Shown piece after piece: positions 25,844 to 36,337 of a stretch of DNA of 64,000 bases. The notes below the pieces were generated by a model. It was not told the DNA's origin, did not search any database, and saw only the letters and a list, made by a program, of their open reading frames with translations. Each line of letters starts with the position of its first letter. Position 1 is the stretch's first letter. This stretch comes from Streptomyces sp. NBC_01335 (GTDB taxonomy: Bacteria > Actinomycetota > Actinomycetes > Streptomycetales > Streptomycetaceae): the NCBI RefSeq assembly GCF_035953295.1, contig NZ_CP108370.1:5751001-5815000 (forward strand), in the 5' to 3' direction. The translations under genes were made by a program, and so were the position numbers.

Positions 25844-26077
25844 TCAGAGGTGGACTACGGGGCAGGTCAGGGTTCGCGTGATGCCTTCCACCTGCTGGAC
25901 CCGGGCGACCACCATGCGGCCGAGCTCGTCCACCGTGTCGGACTGGGCGCGCACGATCACGTCGTAGGGTCCGGTGACGTCCTCTGCCTGGATCACTCCC
26001 GGGAGTTTCGCGATGGTCTCGGCGACGATCGACGCCTTGCCCACCTCGGTCTGAATAAGGATGTACGCCTGTACCAC
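25844..26077 (-). CDS. Lrp/AsnC ligand-binding (RAM) domain protein
   Basis: A 77-residue stand-alone RAM/ACT-like domain without the helix-turn-helix of full Lrp proteins: MVQAYILIQTEVGKASIVAETIAKLPGV, then TGPYDVIVRAQSDTVDELGRMV. The GTG start has GGAGG six bases upstream; the open frame further upstream lacks support. Such proteins may sense amino acids and pair with full-length Lrp regulators; this role is inferred. Confidence 0.88.
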   Translation of the reverse strand: MVQAYILIQTEVGKASIVAETIAKLPGVIQAEDVTGPYDVIVRAQSDTVDELGRMVVARVQQVEGITRTLTCPVVHL

Positions 26078-26279
26078 GGAACCTCCAGGGCGGCCACGAG
26101 GATCATGTGGGGGAGAGGAACGCCACGTTATCGCGTCACCGGCGGGAGCGGGGAGACCCGGGGACCGGGAGAGGTCCGTAGCGTGGCGTACGGGCGACAC
26201 GGAACGACGTGTCTCCCGACACTACAGACAGCGGTGACCGCCCGCTACCGCGGACCGGCCCGGCCCGGGGGAGGGCCGC

Positions 26280-26328
26280 GTCCGGTGCGCGGACACGTCG
26301 GAGCAGCCCGCACCGGACGTCCGGTGCG
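26280..26328 (+). promoter_or_regulatory. Three GTCCGGTGCG half-sites upstream of thiL
   Basis: GTCCGGTGCG is at 26280-26289 and 26319-26328, with its complement CGCACCGGAC at 26309-26318. The last two abut to form a perfect 20-bp palindrome ending 21 bp before the thiL start. An operator or leader hairpin is possible; a TPP riboswitch is not evident. Confidence 0.5.
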
Positions 26329-26349
26329 ACGAACGAGAGGTGACACCCG

Positions 26350-27321
26350 GTGAAGGGAACCGTGGGTGAGTTGGGGGAGTTCGGGCTCATCAGAGAGCTC
26401 ACCGCCCGCCTCACCACCACTCCGGCGGTACGGCTGGGGCCCGGCGACGACGCCGCCGTCGTGGCCGCTCCGGACCGCAGGGTCGTGGCCAGTACCGACG
26501 TACTGATCGAAGGACGCCACTTCCGCCGCGACTGGTCGACGGCGTACGACGTCGGGCGCAAGGCGGCGGCGCAGAACCTCGCCGACATCGCGGCGATGGG
26601 CGCCGTGCCCACCGCGCTCCTCCTCGGCCTCGTCGTCCCGGCGAGCCTCCCGGTGACCTGGGCGACCGAACTCATGGACGGGCTCCGCGACGAGTGCCAG
26701 GTCGCCGGGGCGGCCGTGGTCGGCGGCGACGTGGTCGGCGGCGACACCATCACCGTCGCGATCACCGCGCTCGGCGACCTCCGCAACCACGAACCGGTCA
26801 CCCGGGGCGGCGCCCGGCCCGGGGACGTCGTCGCCGTCACCGGCTGGCTCGGCTGGTCCGCCGCCGGATTCGCCGTACTCTCCCGGGGATTCCGCTCGCC
26901 GCGCGCCTTCGTCGAAGCCCACCGGCGCCCCGAACCGCCGTACCACGCGGGCCCCGCGGCGGCCGGACTCGGCGCCACCGCGATGACCGACGTCAGCGAC
27001 GGCCTCGTCGCCGACCTCGGACACATCGCCGAGGCCAGCAAGGTCCGCATCGACCTGCGTTCCGGACTCATCGACATCCCGTCCCAGATGTCGGACATCG
27101 GACAGGCGGTCGGTGTCGACCCGCTCCAGTGGGTGCTCACCGGGGGCGAGGACCACGCGATCGTGGCGACCTTCCCGCCCGACGTGAAACTCCCCGCCCG
27201 CTGGAAGGTGATCGGCGAGGTCCTCAACCCGTCCGCCCTGCCCCAGGTCACCGTCGACGGCGCGCCCTGGACCAGCAGGGGAGGCTGGGACCACTTCGGC
27301 GACGTCGAGGACGCCCCGTAG
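26350..27321 (+). CDS. thiL: Thiamine-monophosphate kinase
   Basis: A 323-residue ThiL (PurM-like fold) that phosphorylates thiamine phosphate to thiamine diphosphate. Characteristic blocks: GPGDDAAVVAAPDRRVVASTDVLIEGRHF, AAQNLADIAAMGAVPTALLLGL, VGGDVVGGDTITVAITALG and MTDVSDGLVADLGHIAEAS. The GTG start follows GAGAGGTGACACCC. thiD follows on the same strand after 132 bp. Confidence 0.95.
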   Translation: MKGTVGELGEFGLIRELTARLTTTPAVRLGPGDDAAVVAAPDRRVVASTDVLIEGRHFRRDWSTAYDVGRKAAAQNLADIAAMGAVPTALLLGLVVPASLPVTWATELMDGLRDECQVAGAAVVGGDVVGGDTITVAITALGDLRNHEPVTRGGARPGDVVAVTGWLGWSAAGFAVLSRGFRSPRAFVEAHRRPEPPYHAGPAAAGLGATAMTDVSDGLVADLGHIAEASKVRIDLRSGLIDIPSQMSDIGQAVGVDPLQWVLTGGEDHAIVATFPPDVKLPARWKVIGEVLNPSALPQVTVDGAPWTSRGGWDHFGDVEDAP

Positions 27322-27453
27322 GCAGGTGTCCAGCGGGCCGCCCGCCCGCTCGTCGGACCGGCCGCGCTCGTCGGACCGTCCGTCCGCCGGACTGTCCGTC
27401 CGCCCGTCGGACCGCTCGCACGGGTGTCCGCCGCCCGAAGTAGATTGCGGCCC

Positions 27454-28260
27454 ATGCCCACAACTGCCGCCGTACCGCCCCGTGTCCTCACCGTCGCCGG
27501 ATCGGATTCCGGCGGCGGTGCCGGCATTCAGGCCGACCTCAAGACGATGCTGGCCCTCGGCGTGCACGGGATGAGCGTGCTCACCGCCGTGACCGCCCAG
27601 AACTCCCTGGGCGTGCAGGGCGCCTGGGAGTTGCCGCCCGAGGCGGTACGTGCCCAGTACCGCAGTGTCGTCGACGACATCGGCGTCCAGGCGGTGAAGA
27701 CCGGCATGCTCGCGTCCGCCGCCCTGGTCGAGACCGTCGCCGGACTCCTCGCGGAGACCGCCGCCCCGGTCGTCGTCGACCCGGTGGGGATCTCCAAGCA
27801 CGGGGACGCGCTGCTCGCCGCCGAGGCCCTGGAATCCGTACGCGCGAAGCTGCTGCCGCTGGCCACCGTCGCCACCCCGAACCTCGACGAAGTGGCACAG
27901 CTCACGGGCGTGGAGGTGGCCGAGGAGCACGACATGCGGCGGGCCGCCGCCGCCGTGCTCGCCTTCGGCCCGCGCTGGGTGGTGATCAAGGGCGGCCATC
28001 TGCCCGGCGAGGCCGTCGATCTGCTCACCGACGGCGACCAGGAGCACTGGCTGCGTGCACCCCGCCACGACAACCGGCACACCCACGGCACGGGCTGCAC
28101 CCTCGCCTCGGCCATCGCCTGCGGCCTGGCCCGGGGCCAGAACGTGCCCACGGCGGTACGGAACGCGAAGACCTACGTCACCGGGGCGATCGAGGGCGGA
28201 TTCCCGCTCGGTGCAGGGATCGGACCGGTCGACCACGGCTGGCGGAGCCGGCGGGCATGA
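27454..28260 (+). CDS. thiD: Hydroxymethylpyrimidine(-phosphate) kinase
   Basis: A 268-residue ribokinase-fold kinase for the pyrimidine branch of thiamine synthesis. Marks: [57 protein letters not shown] and the C-terminal [21 protein letters not shown] with the anion hole. ATG 27454 is favoured over an upstream GTG that would add ten arginine-rich residues. Confidence 0.94.
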   Translation: MPTTAAVPPRVLTVAGSDSGGGAGIQADLKTMLALGVHGMSVLTAVTAQNSLGVQGAWELPPEAVRAQYRSVVDDIGVQAVKTGMLASAALVETVAGLLAETAAPVVVDPVGISKHGDALLAAEALESVRAKLLPLATVATPNLDEVAQLTGVEVAEEHDMRRAAAAVLAFGPRWVVIKGGHLPGEAVDLLTDGDQEHWLRAPRHDNRHTHGTGCTLASAIACGLARGQNVPTAVRNAKTYVTGAIEGGFPLGAGIGPVDHGWRSRRA

Positions 28261-28330
28261 GACCGCCGTCCCCGGAGCCGGAGGCCGTTCCCGGCCCTCC
28301 GGCCCGGGGCGACCCCCGTCCGGGCACAGC

Positions 28331-28364
28331 AAAAAGCCGGTCCACCGAGGTGGACCGGCTTTTT
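28331..28364. terminator. Bidirectional intrinsic terminator thiD / rpmB
   Basis: AAAAAGCCGGTCCACC and GGTGGACCGGCTTTTT are perfectly complementary, giving T-tracts on both strands between convergent genes. Confidence 0.92.
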
Positions 28365-28397
28365 GGGCAACCGGAAGGCTGCGCTACGACGGGAACG

Positions 28398-28583
28398 TCA
28401 GCGCGCGACCTTGCCGGCCTTGATGCACGAGGTGCAGACGTTGAGCCGCTTCGGCGTCCGACCGACCACGGCACGCACGCGCTGGATGTTGGGATTCCAG
28501 CGACGAGACGTACGGCGGTGCGAGTGCGAAATGTTGTTGCCGAAGCCCGGCCCCTTGCCGCAGACGTCGCAGTTGGCAGCCAC
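28398..28583 (-). CDS. rpmB: 50S ribosomal protein L28 (zinc form)
   Basis: A 61-residue L28: [32 protein letters not shown]. Two C-x2-C pairs (CDVC, CTSC) mark the zinc-binding form; Streptomyces also has zinc-free paralogues elsewhere. GTG start with GGAGTGACCC upstream. Confidence 0.96.
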   Translation of the reverse strand: MAANCDVCGKGPGFGNNISHSHRRTSRRWNPNIQRVRAVVGRTPKRLNVCTSCIKAGKVAR

Positions 28584-28842
28584 GGGTCACTCCAAAGACT
28601 TCAGGTGCACTTACAGTGAATTCCGGCGCGCCGGAATCAGCGAACTGAAGTGGCGGCACCGGAGGAATGGCCCGACTTTCATCGGGCAACCGAAACACCA
28701 TACAACGGCTGCCTCGGTACAACGAAACTACCACGGTTCCGCAGGCCGCCCTCCCGCCCCCCTGTCCCGGTCCACTCACCGGCGGCCCGGGGTTAACCTG
28801 CGGTGCAGCCCGCCGTACACGGCCGCTTCAAGGAGGACCCAG

Positions 28843-30552
28843 GTGCCGCAACTCCCCGACGATTTCGACGCCGTCGCGGTACGCACCTGGTGCTCCCTGG
28901 CCCTCGAAGCCCTGGGCCGGGAGCGTGCCGCGATCGACGCGATCAACGTCTACCCGGTCCCCGACGGGGACACCGGCACCAACCTCTTCCTCACCGTGGA
29001 ATCGGCGCGGGCCGCCGTCGAGGCCGTCTTCGCGGCCCACGGCGCGGGCCCCTCGGCGCCGTTCCCCACCGGGCCCGCCTCCGCCGGACCGGCCTGCGCC
29101 GAGGCCGTACGCGCCATGGCGCACGGGGCGCTCATCGGGGCGCGGGGCAACTCCGGCACCATCCTCGCCCAACTGCTGCGCGGGATGGCCGCCGTGCTCG
29201 CGGACGGCGGGGACGCGGACCACCTGGCCCGGGCGCTGGCGCAGGCCGCCGCCGCCGCCCGCCGGGCCGTCGCCCACCCCGTGGAGGGCACCATCCTCAC
29301 CGTCGCCGCCGCGGCCGCGCGGGCCGCCGGGGCGGTCGCCGCCGGGAGCGGTCTGGCGGCCGTCGCCCAGGCGGCGCACGCGGGCGCCGCCGAGGCGCTG
29401 GAGGAGACCCCCGGGCGGCTGCCGGTGCTCGGCCGCGCCGGAGTCGTGGACGCCGGCGGCCAGGGCCTGGTGACCGTCCTGGGGGCGCTGCTGGAGACGG
29501 TGACCGGGCGGGCCCCCGTACACGTACCCCGCCAGGCGCCCGGACCGCTCCCCGTAGCGGCCGAGGGCGCCGCCGCCCCCGTCGGGGAGTGCGCCGGAGC
29601 GTGCGCCGACCCCGCGAACCCCGCGGACGGGGCGGTGCCCGGCGACGGGCCCGCCTTCGAGGTCATCTACCTGCTGGAGGCCGAGGACGGGGCGGTGGAG
29701 CGGCTCCGCGACCGGCTCGACACCCTCGGCGACTCCCTCGTCGTGGTCGGCGGCGACGGCCTGTGGAACGTCCATGTGCACGTCGACGACGCCGGAGCCG
29801 CCGTGGAAGCGGGCGTGGAGGCGGGCCGCCCGCACCGCATCCGGATCACCCACTTCGGCGCCGCGCGCGTCCACCCGCACACCGAACCCGCCCCGCGCTC
29901 CGTGGTCGTGGTCGTCCCCGGCGAGGAACTCCGCGGTCTCTGCGAGGAGGCCGACGCCGTCACCGTGCTCGTGCGCCCCGGGAAGCCGCCCGCCAGCGGT
30001 GAACTCGTCGAGGCCATCCGCCGCGCCCACGCCCGCGAGGTCGTGCTGCTCCCCAACGACGCGAACCTGCGCCACGTCGCGGCCGTCGCCGCCGAGCAGG
30101 TCAGGGCCGACGGAATCCGGGTCGCCGTCATCCCGACCCGCGCCGTCGTCCAGGGCATCGCCGCCCTCGCGGTCCACGAGCCCGGCCGCAGCTTCGACGA
30201 GGACGTCGTCGCCATGACCGCCGCCGCCGGAGCCACCCGCCACGCCGAACTCGCCGTCGCCGAACGGCAGTCGTGGACCACCGCCGGCATCTGCCAGGCC
30301 GGCGACATCCTCGGCCTGATCGACGGGGACGTGGCCGTCATCGGCGCGGACCTCCCCGGCACCGCGCGCACCGTCCTCGACCGGATGCTCGCCGCCGGCG
30401 GCGAGCTGGTCACCCTCGTGCTCGGCGAACACGTACCGGACACCCTCGGCGACGCGCTGGAGGCGTACGTACGCGAAGGGCACCTGGCCGTCGACACCAC
30501 GGTCTACCGGGGCGGGCACCCGGGGACCCCGCTGCTGATCGGCGTCGAGTAG
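28843..30552 (+). CDS. DAK2 / FakA-like kinase domain protein
   Basis: A 569-residue protein from GTG 28843 with AGGAGGA upstream; the frame is open before this but has no codon support. Residues 1-200 form a DhaL-type ATP-binding domain with INVYPVPDGDTGTNLFLT and GARGNSGTILAQLL. The C-terminal half resembles the FakA/YloV domains. FakA phosphorylates fatty acids bound to DegV-like FakB proteins, so a role in fatty-acid kinase activity is plausible but unproven. recG follows, as in many Gram-positives. Confidence 0.88.
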   Translation: MPQLPDDFDAVAVRTWCSLALEALGRERAAIDAINVYPVPDGDTGTNLFLTVESARAAVEAVFAAHGAGPSAPFPTGPASAGPACAEAVRAMAHGALIGARGNSGTILAQLLRGMAAVLADGGDADHLARALAQAAAAARRAVAHPVEGTILTVAAAAARAAGAVAAGSGLAAVAQAAHAGAAEALEETPGRLPVLGRAGVVDAGGQGLVTVLGALLETVTGRAPVHVPRQAPGPLPVAAEGAAAPVGECAGACADPANPADGAVPGDGPAFEVIYLLEAEDGAVERLRDRLDTLGDSLVVVGGDGLWNVHVHVDDAGAAVEAGVEAGRPHRIRITHFGAARVHPHTEPAPRSVVVVVPGEELRGLCEEADAVTVLVRPGKPPASGELVEAIRRAHAREVVLLPNDANLRHVAAVAAEQVRADGIRVAVIPTRAVVQGIAALAVHEPGRSFDEDVVAMTAAAGATRHAELAVAERQSWTTAGICQAGDILGLIDGDVAVIGADLPGTARTVLDRMLAAGGELVTLVLGEHVPDTLGDALEAYVREGHLAVDTTVYRGGHPGTPLLIGVE

Positions 30553-30667
30553 CGCTCGGCCCCGCCCGGGCGGCCCGCCGCCGGACACGCCCCGAGGCCC
30601 ACGCCGCCCCGCCGCCGGACACGCCCCGGGCACTCCGGCCGGACGACTGTCGGTGGTGTGGTGTGCA

Positions 30668-32977
30668 ATGGAACCCGTGTCCGCGCTCGATGAACCCCTC
30701 AAGAAGCTGCTCGGCGGAGCCACCGCGAAGGTGATGGCCGAACACCTCGGCCTGCACACCGTCGGCGACCTCCTGCACCACTACCCGCGACGGTACGAGG
30801 AGCGGGGCCGGCTCACCCCGCTCTCCGACCTCCCGTTGGACGAACACGTCACCGTGGTCGCCCAGGTCGCCGACGCCCGGGTGCTGGGCTTCAACAACGG
30901 GCGCGGCAAACGCCTGGAGGTCACCCTCACCGACGGCAGCGGCCGGCTCCAGCTCGTCTTCTTCGGCCACGGGGTGCACAAGCCGCACCAGGAACTCCTC
31001 CCCGGCCGCCGGGCGATGTTCGCGGGCAAGGTCGGCGTCTTCAACCGCAAGACACAGCTCGCCCACCCCACGTACCAGCTGCTCGACGCCGAGGCGCCCG
31101 AGGGCGAGGCCGGCGTGCGCGAGGCCGTGGACGCCTTCGCGGGCCGCCTGCTGCCCCTCTACCCCGCCTGCAAGCAGCTTGACTCCTGGCGCATCGCCAA
31201 GGCCGTGGACACCGTGCTGCCCAGTGCCCAGGAGGCCGTCGACCCGCTGCCCGCCGCGCTGCGGGACGGACGCGGCTTCGTCTCCCTCCCCGAGGCCCTG
31301 GTCAAGGTGCACCGGCCGCAGACCAAGGCGGACATCGAGGACGCCAGGGAGCGGCTGAAGTGGGACGAGGCCTTCGTCCTCCAGACCGCGCTGGCCCGCC
31401 GCCGGTACGCCGACACCCAGCTCCCCGCCGTCGCCCGCCGCCCGGCCCCCGGAGGGCTCCTCGACGCCTTCGACGCCCGGCTGCCGTTCACCCTCACCGA
31501 GGGCCAGCAGAAGGTGTCCGGCGAGATCTTCGGCGACCTCGCCACCGAACACCCCATGCACCGGCTGCTCCAGGGCGAGGTCGGCTCCGGCAAGACCATG
31601 GTCGCCCTGCGCGCGATGCTCGCCGTCGTGGACGGCGGCGGGCAGGCCGCGATGCTCGCCCCCACCGAGGTGCTCGCCCAGCAGCACCACCGCTCCATCA
31701 CCGAGATGATGGGCGACCTCGCCGAGGGCGGGATGCTCGGCGGCTCCGCGCTCGGCACGAAGGTGGTCCTGCTGACCGGCTCCATGGGCACGGCGGCCCG
31801 CCGCCGGGCGCTGCTGGACCTGACCACCGGCGAGGCCGGACTCGTCATCGGCACCCACGCGCTGATCGAGGACAAGGTGTCCTTCCACGACCTCGGTCTC
31901 GTCGTCGTCGACGAGCAGCACCGCTTCGGTGTGGAACAGCGCGACGCCCTGCGCTCCAAGGGCAGGCAGCCGCCGCACCTGCTGGTGATGACCGCCACAC
32001 CCATCCCGCGCACGGTCGCGATGACGGTCTTCGGCGACCTGGAGACGTCCGTCCTCGACCAGCTCCCCGCCGGGCGCTCGCCGATCGCCACCCACGTCGT
32101 GCCCGCCGCCGACAAACCGCACTTCCTCGCCCGCGCCTGGGAACGCGTCCGCGAGGAGGTGGAGGGCGGCCACCAGGCGTACGTGGTCTGCCCCCGCATC
32201 GGTGACGACCCCGAGGAGCCGGCGTCCGGAGCCGAGGGCGGCGCGAAGGCCGGTACGAAGGCCGGTACGAAGACGGGCGCGAAGGCCACCGCGCGGGCCG
32301 CCGGGAAGGAATCCGGCGAACCGGACGCCCAGGGCGCTCCGAGCGGCTCCGACGGCGACAAGCGGCCGCCGCTCGCCGTGCTCGACGTGGCGGCCCGGCT
32401 GTCCGCCGGACCGCTCGCCGGGCTCCGGATCGAGGTGCTGCACGGGCGGATGAACCCGGACGACAAGGACGACGTGATGCGCCGGTTCGCCGCCGGCCAG
32501 GTCGACGTGCTGGTGGCCACCACCGTGATCGAGGTCGGCGTGAACGTCCCCAACGCCACCGCGATGGTGATCATGGACGCGGACCGGTTCGGCGTCTCCC
32601 AGCTCCACCAGCTGCGCGGCCGGGTAGGACGGGGCTCCGCCGCAGGGCTCTGCCTGCTGGTCAGCGAGGCCCACGAGGCGAGCCCGGCCCGCGCCCGGCT
32701 CGGCGCGGTCGCCGCCACCCTGGACGGCTTCGAGCTCTCCCGGATCGACCTCGAACAGCGCCGTGAGGGCGATGTGCTCGGCCAGGCCCAGTCCGGCGTC
32801 CGCTCCTCGCTGCGGATGCTCACCGTCATCGACGACGAGGAGATCATCACCGCCGCGCGCGCCGAGGCCACCCGGATCGTCGCCGCCGACCCGGAGCTGA
32901 CCGGTCTCCCGGAGCTGCGGACCGCCCTGGACGCCCTGCTGGACAAGGATCGTGAGGAGTTCCTCGACAAGGGATGA
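30668..32977 (+). CDS. recG: ATP-dependent DNA helicase RecG
   Basis: A 769-residue superfamily 2 helicase that remodels stalled forks and Holliday junctions. The N-terminal wedge/OB domain is followed by Walker A GEVGSGKT, the DEQH box in [28 protein letters not shown], and the C-terminal [18 protein letters not shown] / [12 protein letters not shown] motifs. Between about residues 515 and 567 there is an alanine/glycine/lysine-rich insert with repeated AGTK units. ATG 30668 is used; GTG 30677 is possible. Confidence 0.95.
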   Translation: MEPVSALDEPLKKLLGGATAKVMAEHLGLHTVGDLLHHYPRRYEERGRLTPLSDLPLDEHVTVVAQVADARVLGFNNGRGKRLEVTLTDGSGRLQLVFFGHGVHKPHQELLPGRRAMFAGKVGVFNRKTQLAHPTYQLLDAEAPEGEAGVREAVDAFAGRLLPLYPACKQLDSWRIAKAVDTVLPSAQEAVDPLPAALRDGRGFVSLPEALVKVHRPQTKADIEDARERLKWDEAFVLQTALARRRYADTQLPAVARRPAPGGLLDAFDARLPFTLTEGQQKVSGEIFGDLATEHPMHRLLQGEVGSGKTMVALRAMLAVVDGGGQAAMLAPTEVLAQQHHRSITEMMGDLAEGGMLGGSALGTKVVLLTGSMGTAARRRALLDLTTGEAGLVIGTHALIEDKVSFHDLGLVVVDEQHRFGVEQRDALRSKGRQPPHLLVMTATPIPRTVAMTVFGDLETSVLDQLPAGRSPIATHVVPAADKPHFLARAWERVREEVEGGHQAYVVCPRIGDDPEEPASGAEGGAKAGTKAGTKTGAKATARAAGKESGEPDAQGAPSGSDGDKRPPLAVLDVAARLSAGPLAGLRIEVLHGRMNPDDKDDVMRRFAAGQVDVLVATTVIEVGVNVPNATAMVIMDADRFGVSQLHQLRGRVGRGSAAGLCLLVSEAHEASPARARLGAVAATLDGFELSRIDLEQRREGDVLGQAQSGVRSSLRMLTVIDDEEIITAARAEATRIVAADPELTGLPELRTALDALLDKDREEFLDKG

Positions 32978-33145
32978 CCCGACGGCCGGGGAGGTGCCCG
33001 GGTCCGCGCCGCCCGCACGCCATATCGTGGGACCAGGGTCCTTCGTCCGGACCGTGCCGGCCCGCGAGCCCGGCCCGGTGCGAACGAGAGGCCCCAGCGG
33101 CACGCGACCCCCGCGTACCGTCCCGCGACCCGAGGACCGACTCCC

Positions 33146-33730
33146 ATGACCCGCGTGATCGCCGGCTCGGCCGGCGGACGCCGCCTGGCCGTACCGCCCG
33201 GCAACGGCACCCGCCCCACCTCCGACCGTGCGCGCGAGGGCCTCTTCTCGACCTGGGAGGCGCTGCTCGGCACGCTCGACGGCGTCCGGATCGCCGACCT
33301 GTACGCGGGCTCCGGCGCGGTCGGTCTCGAAGCGCTCTCCCGGGGCGCGGTCCACGCGCTGCTCGTGGAGGCCGACCCGAAGGCCGTCCGTACCGTCCGC
33401 GAGAACGTCCGCGCCGTCGGCCTGCCCGGCGCCGAGGTCCGTACCGGCAAGGCCGAACAGACGGTCGCCGGACCGGCGCCCGCCGACCCGTACGACGTGG
33501 TCTTCCTGGACCCGCCCTACGTCGTCACCGACGACGATCTTCGGGAGATCCTCCTCACACTCGGCTCGCGGGGCTGGCTTGCCGAGGGCGCACTCGTCAC
33601 CGTGGAACGAGCCACCAGAGGCGGGGAATTCGGCTGGCCGGAGGGTTTCGAGCCGTTGAGGTCCCGCCGTTACGGCGAAGCGACCCTTTGGTACGGTCGC
33701 GCCGCCTCCATGTGCGAAGACGCACGATGA
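33146..33730 (+). CDS. rsmD: 16S rRNA (guanine966-N2)-methyltransferase RsmD
   Basis: A 194-residue SAM-dependent methyltransferase. The start [34 protein letters not shown], motif [19 protein letters not shown] and the catalytic DPPY (FLDPPYV) are typical. It is followed immediately by coaD, the common bacterial pairing. Confidence 0.95.
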   Translation: MTRVIAGSAGGRRLAVPPGNGTRPTSDRAREGLFSTWEALLGTLDGVRIADLYAGSGAVGLEALSRGAVHALLVEADPKAVRTVRENVRAVGLPGAEVRTGKAEQTVAGPAPADPYDVVFLDPPYVVTDDDLREILLTLGSRGWLAEGALVTVERATRGGEFGWPEGFEPLRSRRYGEATLWYGRAASMCEDAR

Positions 33731-33756
33731 CCGGACCCGGGAGCGAGGGAATCACG

Positions 33757-34236
33757 TTGCGCCGCGCCGTCTGTCCGGGGTCGTTCGACCCCATCACCAA
33801 CGGACATCTCGACATCATTGGCCGAGCCTCGAAGCTGTACGACGTCGTGCACGTCGCGGTGATGATCAACCAGTCCAAGAAAGGGCTGTTCACCGTCGAC
33901 GAGCGGATCGAGCTGATCCGCGAGGTCACCTCCGGCTTCGGCAACGTCGAGGTCGAGTCCTTCCACGGCCTGCTGGTCGACTTCTGCAGGCAGCGGGAGA
34001 TCCCCGCCATCGTGAAGGGGCTCCGGGCGGTCAGCGACTTCGACTACGAACTGCAGATGGCCCAGATGAACAACGGCCTCTCCGGTGTCGAGACGCTCTT
34101 CGTCCCCACCAACCCCACCTACAGCTTCCTGTCGTCCTCACTGGTCAAGGAGGTCGCGACCTGGGGCGGAGACGTCTCCCACCTGCTGCCCGAGACCGTC
34201 CACGCGGCGCTCCAGGAGCGGCTGGAGCGGAAGTGA
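33757..34236 (+). CDS. coaD: Phosphopantetheine adenylyltransferase
   Basis: A 159-residue nucleotidyltransferase of CoA synthesis. [15 protein letters not shown] contains the (T/H)xGH motif and [13 protein letters not shown] the ISSTxxR-like motif. The TTG at 33757 gives the standard family N-terminus ([12 protein letters not shown]) and has GAGGGA upstream. An ATG at 33727 overlapping the rsmD stop would add ten residues and cannot be excluded. Confidence 0.95.
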   Translation: MRRAVCPGSFDPITNGHLDIIGRASKLYDVVHVAVMINQSKKGLFTVDERIELIREVTSGFGNVEVESFHGLLVDFCRQREIPAIVKGLRAVSDFDYELQMAQMNNGLSGVETLFVPTNPTYSFLSSSLVKEVATWGGDVSHLLPETVHAALQERLERK

Positions 34237-34333
34237 CCGCCTGAGGGACCGTCACCCGGTGTCGGACGGGAGCCGACTGGCCTTACAGTCGTCCCGTCCG
34301 TCTCCAACAGCGGCAGAGAGTGGCGAGCACACG

Positions 34334-35476
34334 GTGGACGTGCAGAAGAAGCTCGACGAGATCGTCGAGGCGGTCGGGAACGCCCGGTCCATGCCCATGT
34401 CGGCCTCGTGCGTGATCAACCGCGCCGATCTGCTCGGGATGCTCGAAGAGCTCCGCGAAGCGCTGCCCGGCTCACTGGCCCACGCCGAGGAGGTCATCGG
34501 CGGCAGCGAGCAGCTCGTCGACCGGGCGCGCCAGGAAGCGGAGCGGATCATCGAGTCCGCCCACGCCGAGCGCGGTTCGCTGATCTCCGGCACCGAGGTC
34601 GTCGTACGGTCCCAGGACGAGGCCGACCGCATCCTGACCGAGGCCCGCCGCGAGGCCGCCGAGGTCAAGGCGGAGGCCGACGAGTACGTCGACAGCAAGC
34701 TCGCCAACTTCGAGGTCGTCCTCACCAAGACCATCGGCTCGGTGGACCGCGGCCGCGAGAAGCTGCTCGGCCGGAGCGAGGGCGTCGACGAGCAGGGCTA
34801 CGAGGACCCCGACTACGCCGAGGCCCCCGAGCGCAGCGCCGACCCGGAGACGCTCCGGCGCCGCGCCGACGAGTACGTCGACACCAAGCTCGGCGCCTTC
34901 GAGGCCGTCCTCGGCAAAACCCTGGAAGCGGTCGGCCGCGGCCGGCAGAAGCTGCACGGCCGGGTCGCCACCGACGACCTCGGCGCGCACATGGCCGCCC
35001 AGGACGCCGCGGGCGCCCAGGGCCACACCAGCGACGCCGACTACCTGGCCGGCCTCGCCGAGCTGGCCGACCCCGAGCCGCCGCAGGCCTCCCCGAACTA
35101 CCCGGCGCGCCCCCAGTACGCCCAGGCCGCCGCCCAGGGCTACGACTACCCGCAGCCGGGCCGGCAGGACTCGTACGGCTACGAGCAGCCGCAGCAGGAC
35201 GGTTACGAGCAGCAGCCACAGCAGGACGGCTACCAGCAGCCTCAGCAGGACGTGTACGCCTACCAGCAGCAGGCGTACGACCCGAACGCCTACCAGCCGC
35301 AGCAGGGCCAGATCGCGCAGGACGGCCAGACCGGCCGGCCCGAGTACGGCTGGGCCGACCAGCAGCCCCAGGCCCAGCTGCCCCAGCAGTCGCAGCCGGC
35401 GCTCGACGAGACCAGCTTCTTCGACACCAGCATGATCGACTTGGAGCAGCTGCGCCGGTACGAGCAGGGCCACTGA
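34334..35476 (+). CDS. DivIVA-like coiled-coil protein with Gln/Tyr-rich tail
   Basis: A 380-residue cytoplasmic protein from GTG. Residues 1-200 are heavily helical with charged heptads (DRARQEAERIIESAHAERGSLISGTEVVVRSQDEADRILTEARREAAEVKAEADEYVDSKL); the unit ADEYVD-x-KL-x-x-FE occurs twice, at about 115 and 179. The C-terminal third repeats QQDGYEQQPQQDGYQQ and is disordered. It resembles the ATPase-b/DivIVA-like proteins encoded between coaD and the DUF177 gene in Streptomyces. A scaffolding role is inferred only. Confidence 0.85.
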   Translation: MDVQKKLDEIVEAVGNARSMPMSASCVINRADLLGMLEELREALPGSLAHAEEVIGGSEQLVDRARQEAERIIESAHAERGSLISGTEVVVRSQDEADRILTEARREAAEVKAEADEYVDSKLANFEVVLTKTIGSVDRGREKLLGRSEGVDEQGYEDPDYAEAPERSADPETLRRRADEYVDTKLGAFEAVLGKTLEAVGRGRQKLHGRVATDDLGAHMAAQDAAGAQGHTSDADYLAGLAELADPEPPQASPNYPARPQYAQAAAQGYDYPQPGRQDSYGYEQPQQDGYEQQPQQDGYQQPQQDVYAYQQQAYDPNAYQPQQGQIAQDGQTGRPEYGWADQQPQAQLPQQSQPALDETSFFDTSMIDLEQLRRYEQGH

Positions 35477-35693
35477 CCGGCCCCCGACCCGGTCACTGAC
35501 CGGCCGCCGACCCCGGCGCCGCACGGCTTCCGCCTGCCCGACCGGTCCGGATTGGGTGCTGAGCGGTACGTCAAGTATCCTGGCTCCTCGGTCGCGCGTA
35601 TCTCCGCGATCCCGGCTGCCCGTTTCGACTCCGGAACGGCCGGCCCCTCCCGACGCAGTGCGATGCACACGAATCTCGAAAGCAGGAGAAGCC

Positions 35694-36335
35694 CTGAACG
35701 GCCACCTCGACCACCGCAATCCTCTCGTGTTCGATACGCACGAGCTGGGTCGGCGTCCCGGTGCCCTGAAGCGGCTGACCCGCTCGGTGGAGGCACCGAG
35801 GGATCTGGGTATCGACGGGGTCATCGGAGTGCCGGAAGGCGCGCCGCTGGCGCTGGACCTCCGCCTCGAATCGGTCATGGAAGGGGTGCTCGTCACAGGC
35901 ACCGCCCGTGCGACCGCCGAGGGGGAGTGCGTAAGGTGTCTGGAGCCGCTGACCTTCGAGGTCGAAGCGGACTTCCAGGAACTGTTCTCGTACCCTGACG
36001 CCGACGACCGGGGCCGCAGCAAGGCGGCGGACCCGGCCGACGACGCCGAGGACGACGAGGACGAGTTTTTCCTTGAGGACGGCTTGTTCGACCTCGAATC
36101 AGTGCTGCGTGACGCGGTAGTGCTCGCACTGCCGATGCAGCCGGTGTGCACGGAGACCTGTGCCGGCCTGTGTTCCGAATGCGGAATCAGGCTGGACGAG
36201 AATCCTGGCCACCACCACGATGCCGCCGACCCCCGGTGGGCGGCACTGCAAGGACTCGCCGAGACCGTTCAGGACGGCGAGAAGGACAACATGGGCGGCG
36301 CCGAACCTGGCGTCGACGAGAAGCAGGAGAAGTAG
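35694..36335 (+). CDS. YceD/DUF177 family protein
   Basis: A 213-residue protein preceding rpmF, a near-universal bacterial pairing; YceD proteins are linked to 23S rRNA accumulation. The body starts [24 protein letters not shown] and has cysteine pairs in [10 protein letters not shown] and [13 protein letters not shown] suggesting a metal site. The best start is a CTG: AGGAG lies five bases upstream of CTG AAC GGC. The only other in-frame start nearby is GTG 35658, which lacks a ribosome site. An acidic stretch ([11 protein letters not shown]) sits in the middle. Confidence 0.88.
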   Translation: MNGHLDHRNPLVFDTHELGRRPGALKRLTRSVEAPRDLGIDGVIGVPEGAPLALDLRLESVMEGVLVTGTARATAEGECVRCLEPLTFEVEADFQELFSYPDADDRGRSKAADPADDAEDDEDEFFLEDGLFDLESVLRDAVVLALPMQPVCTETCAGLCSECGIRLDENPGHHHDAADPRWAALQGLAETVQDGEKDNMGGAEPGVDEKQEK

Positions 36336-36337
36336 CC

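Noticed and set aside
26078..26349. A TPP riboswitch upstream of thiL
   Set aside because: The conserved CUGAGA and related THI-box signatures are not seen; only palindromic half-sites are present.
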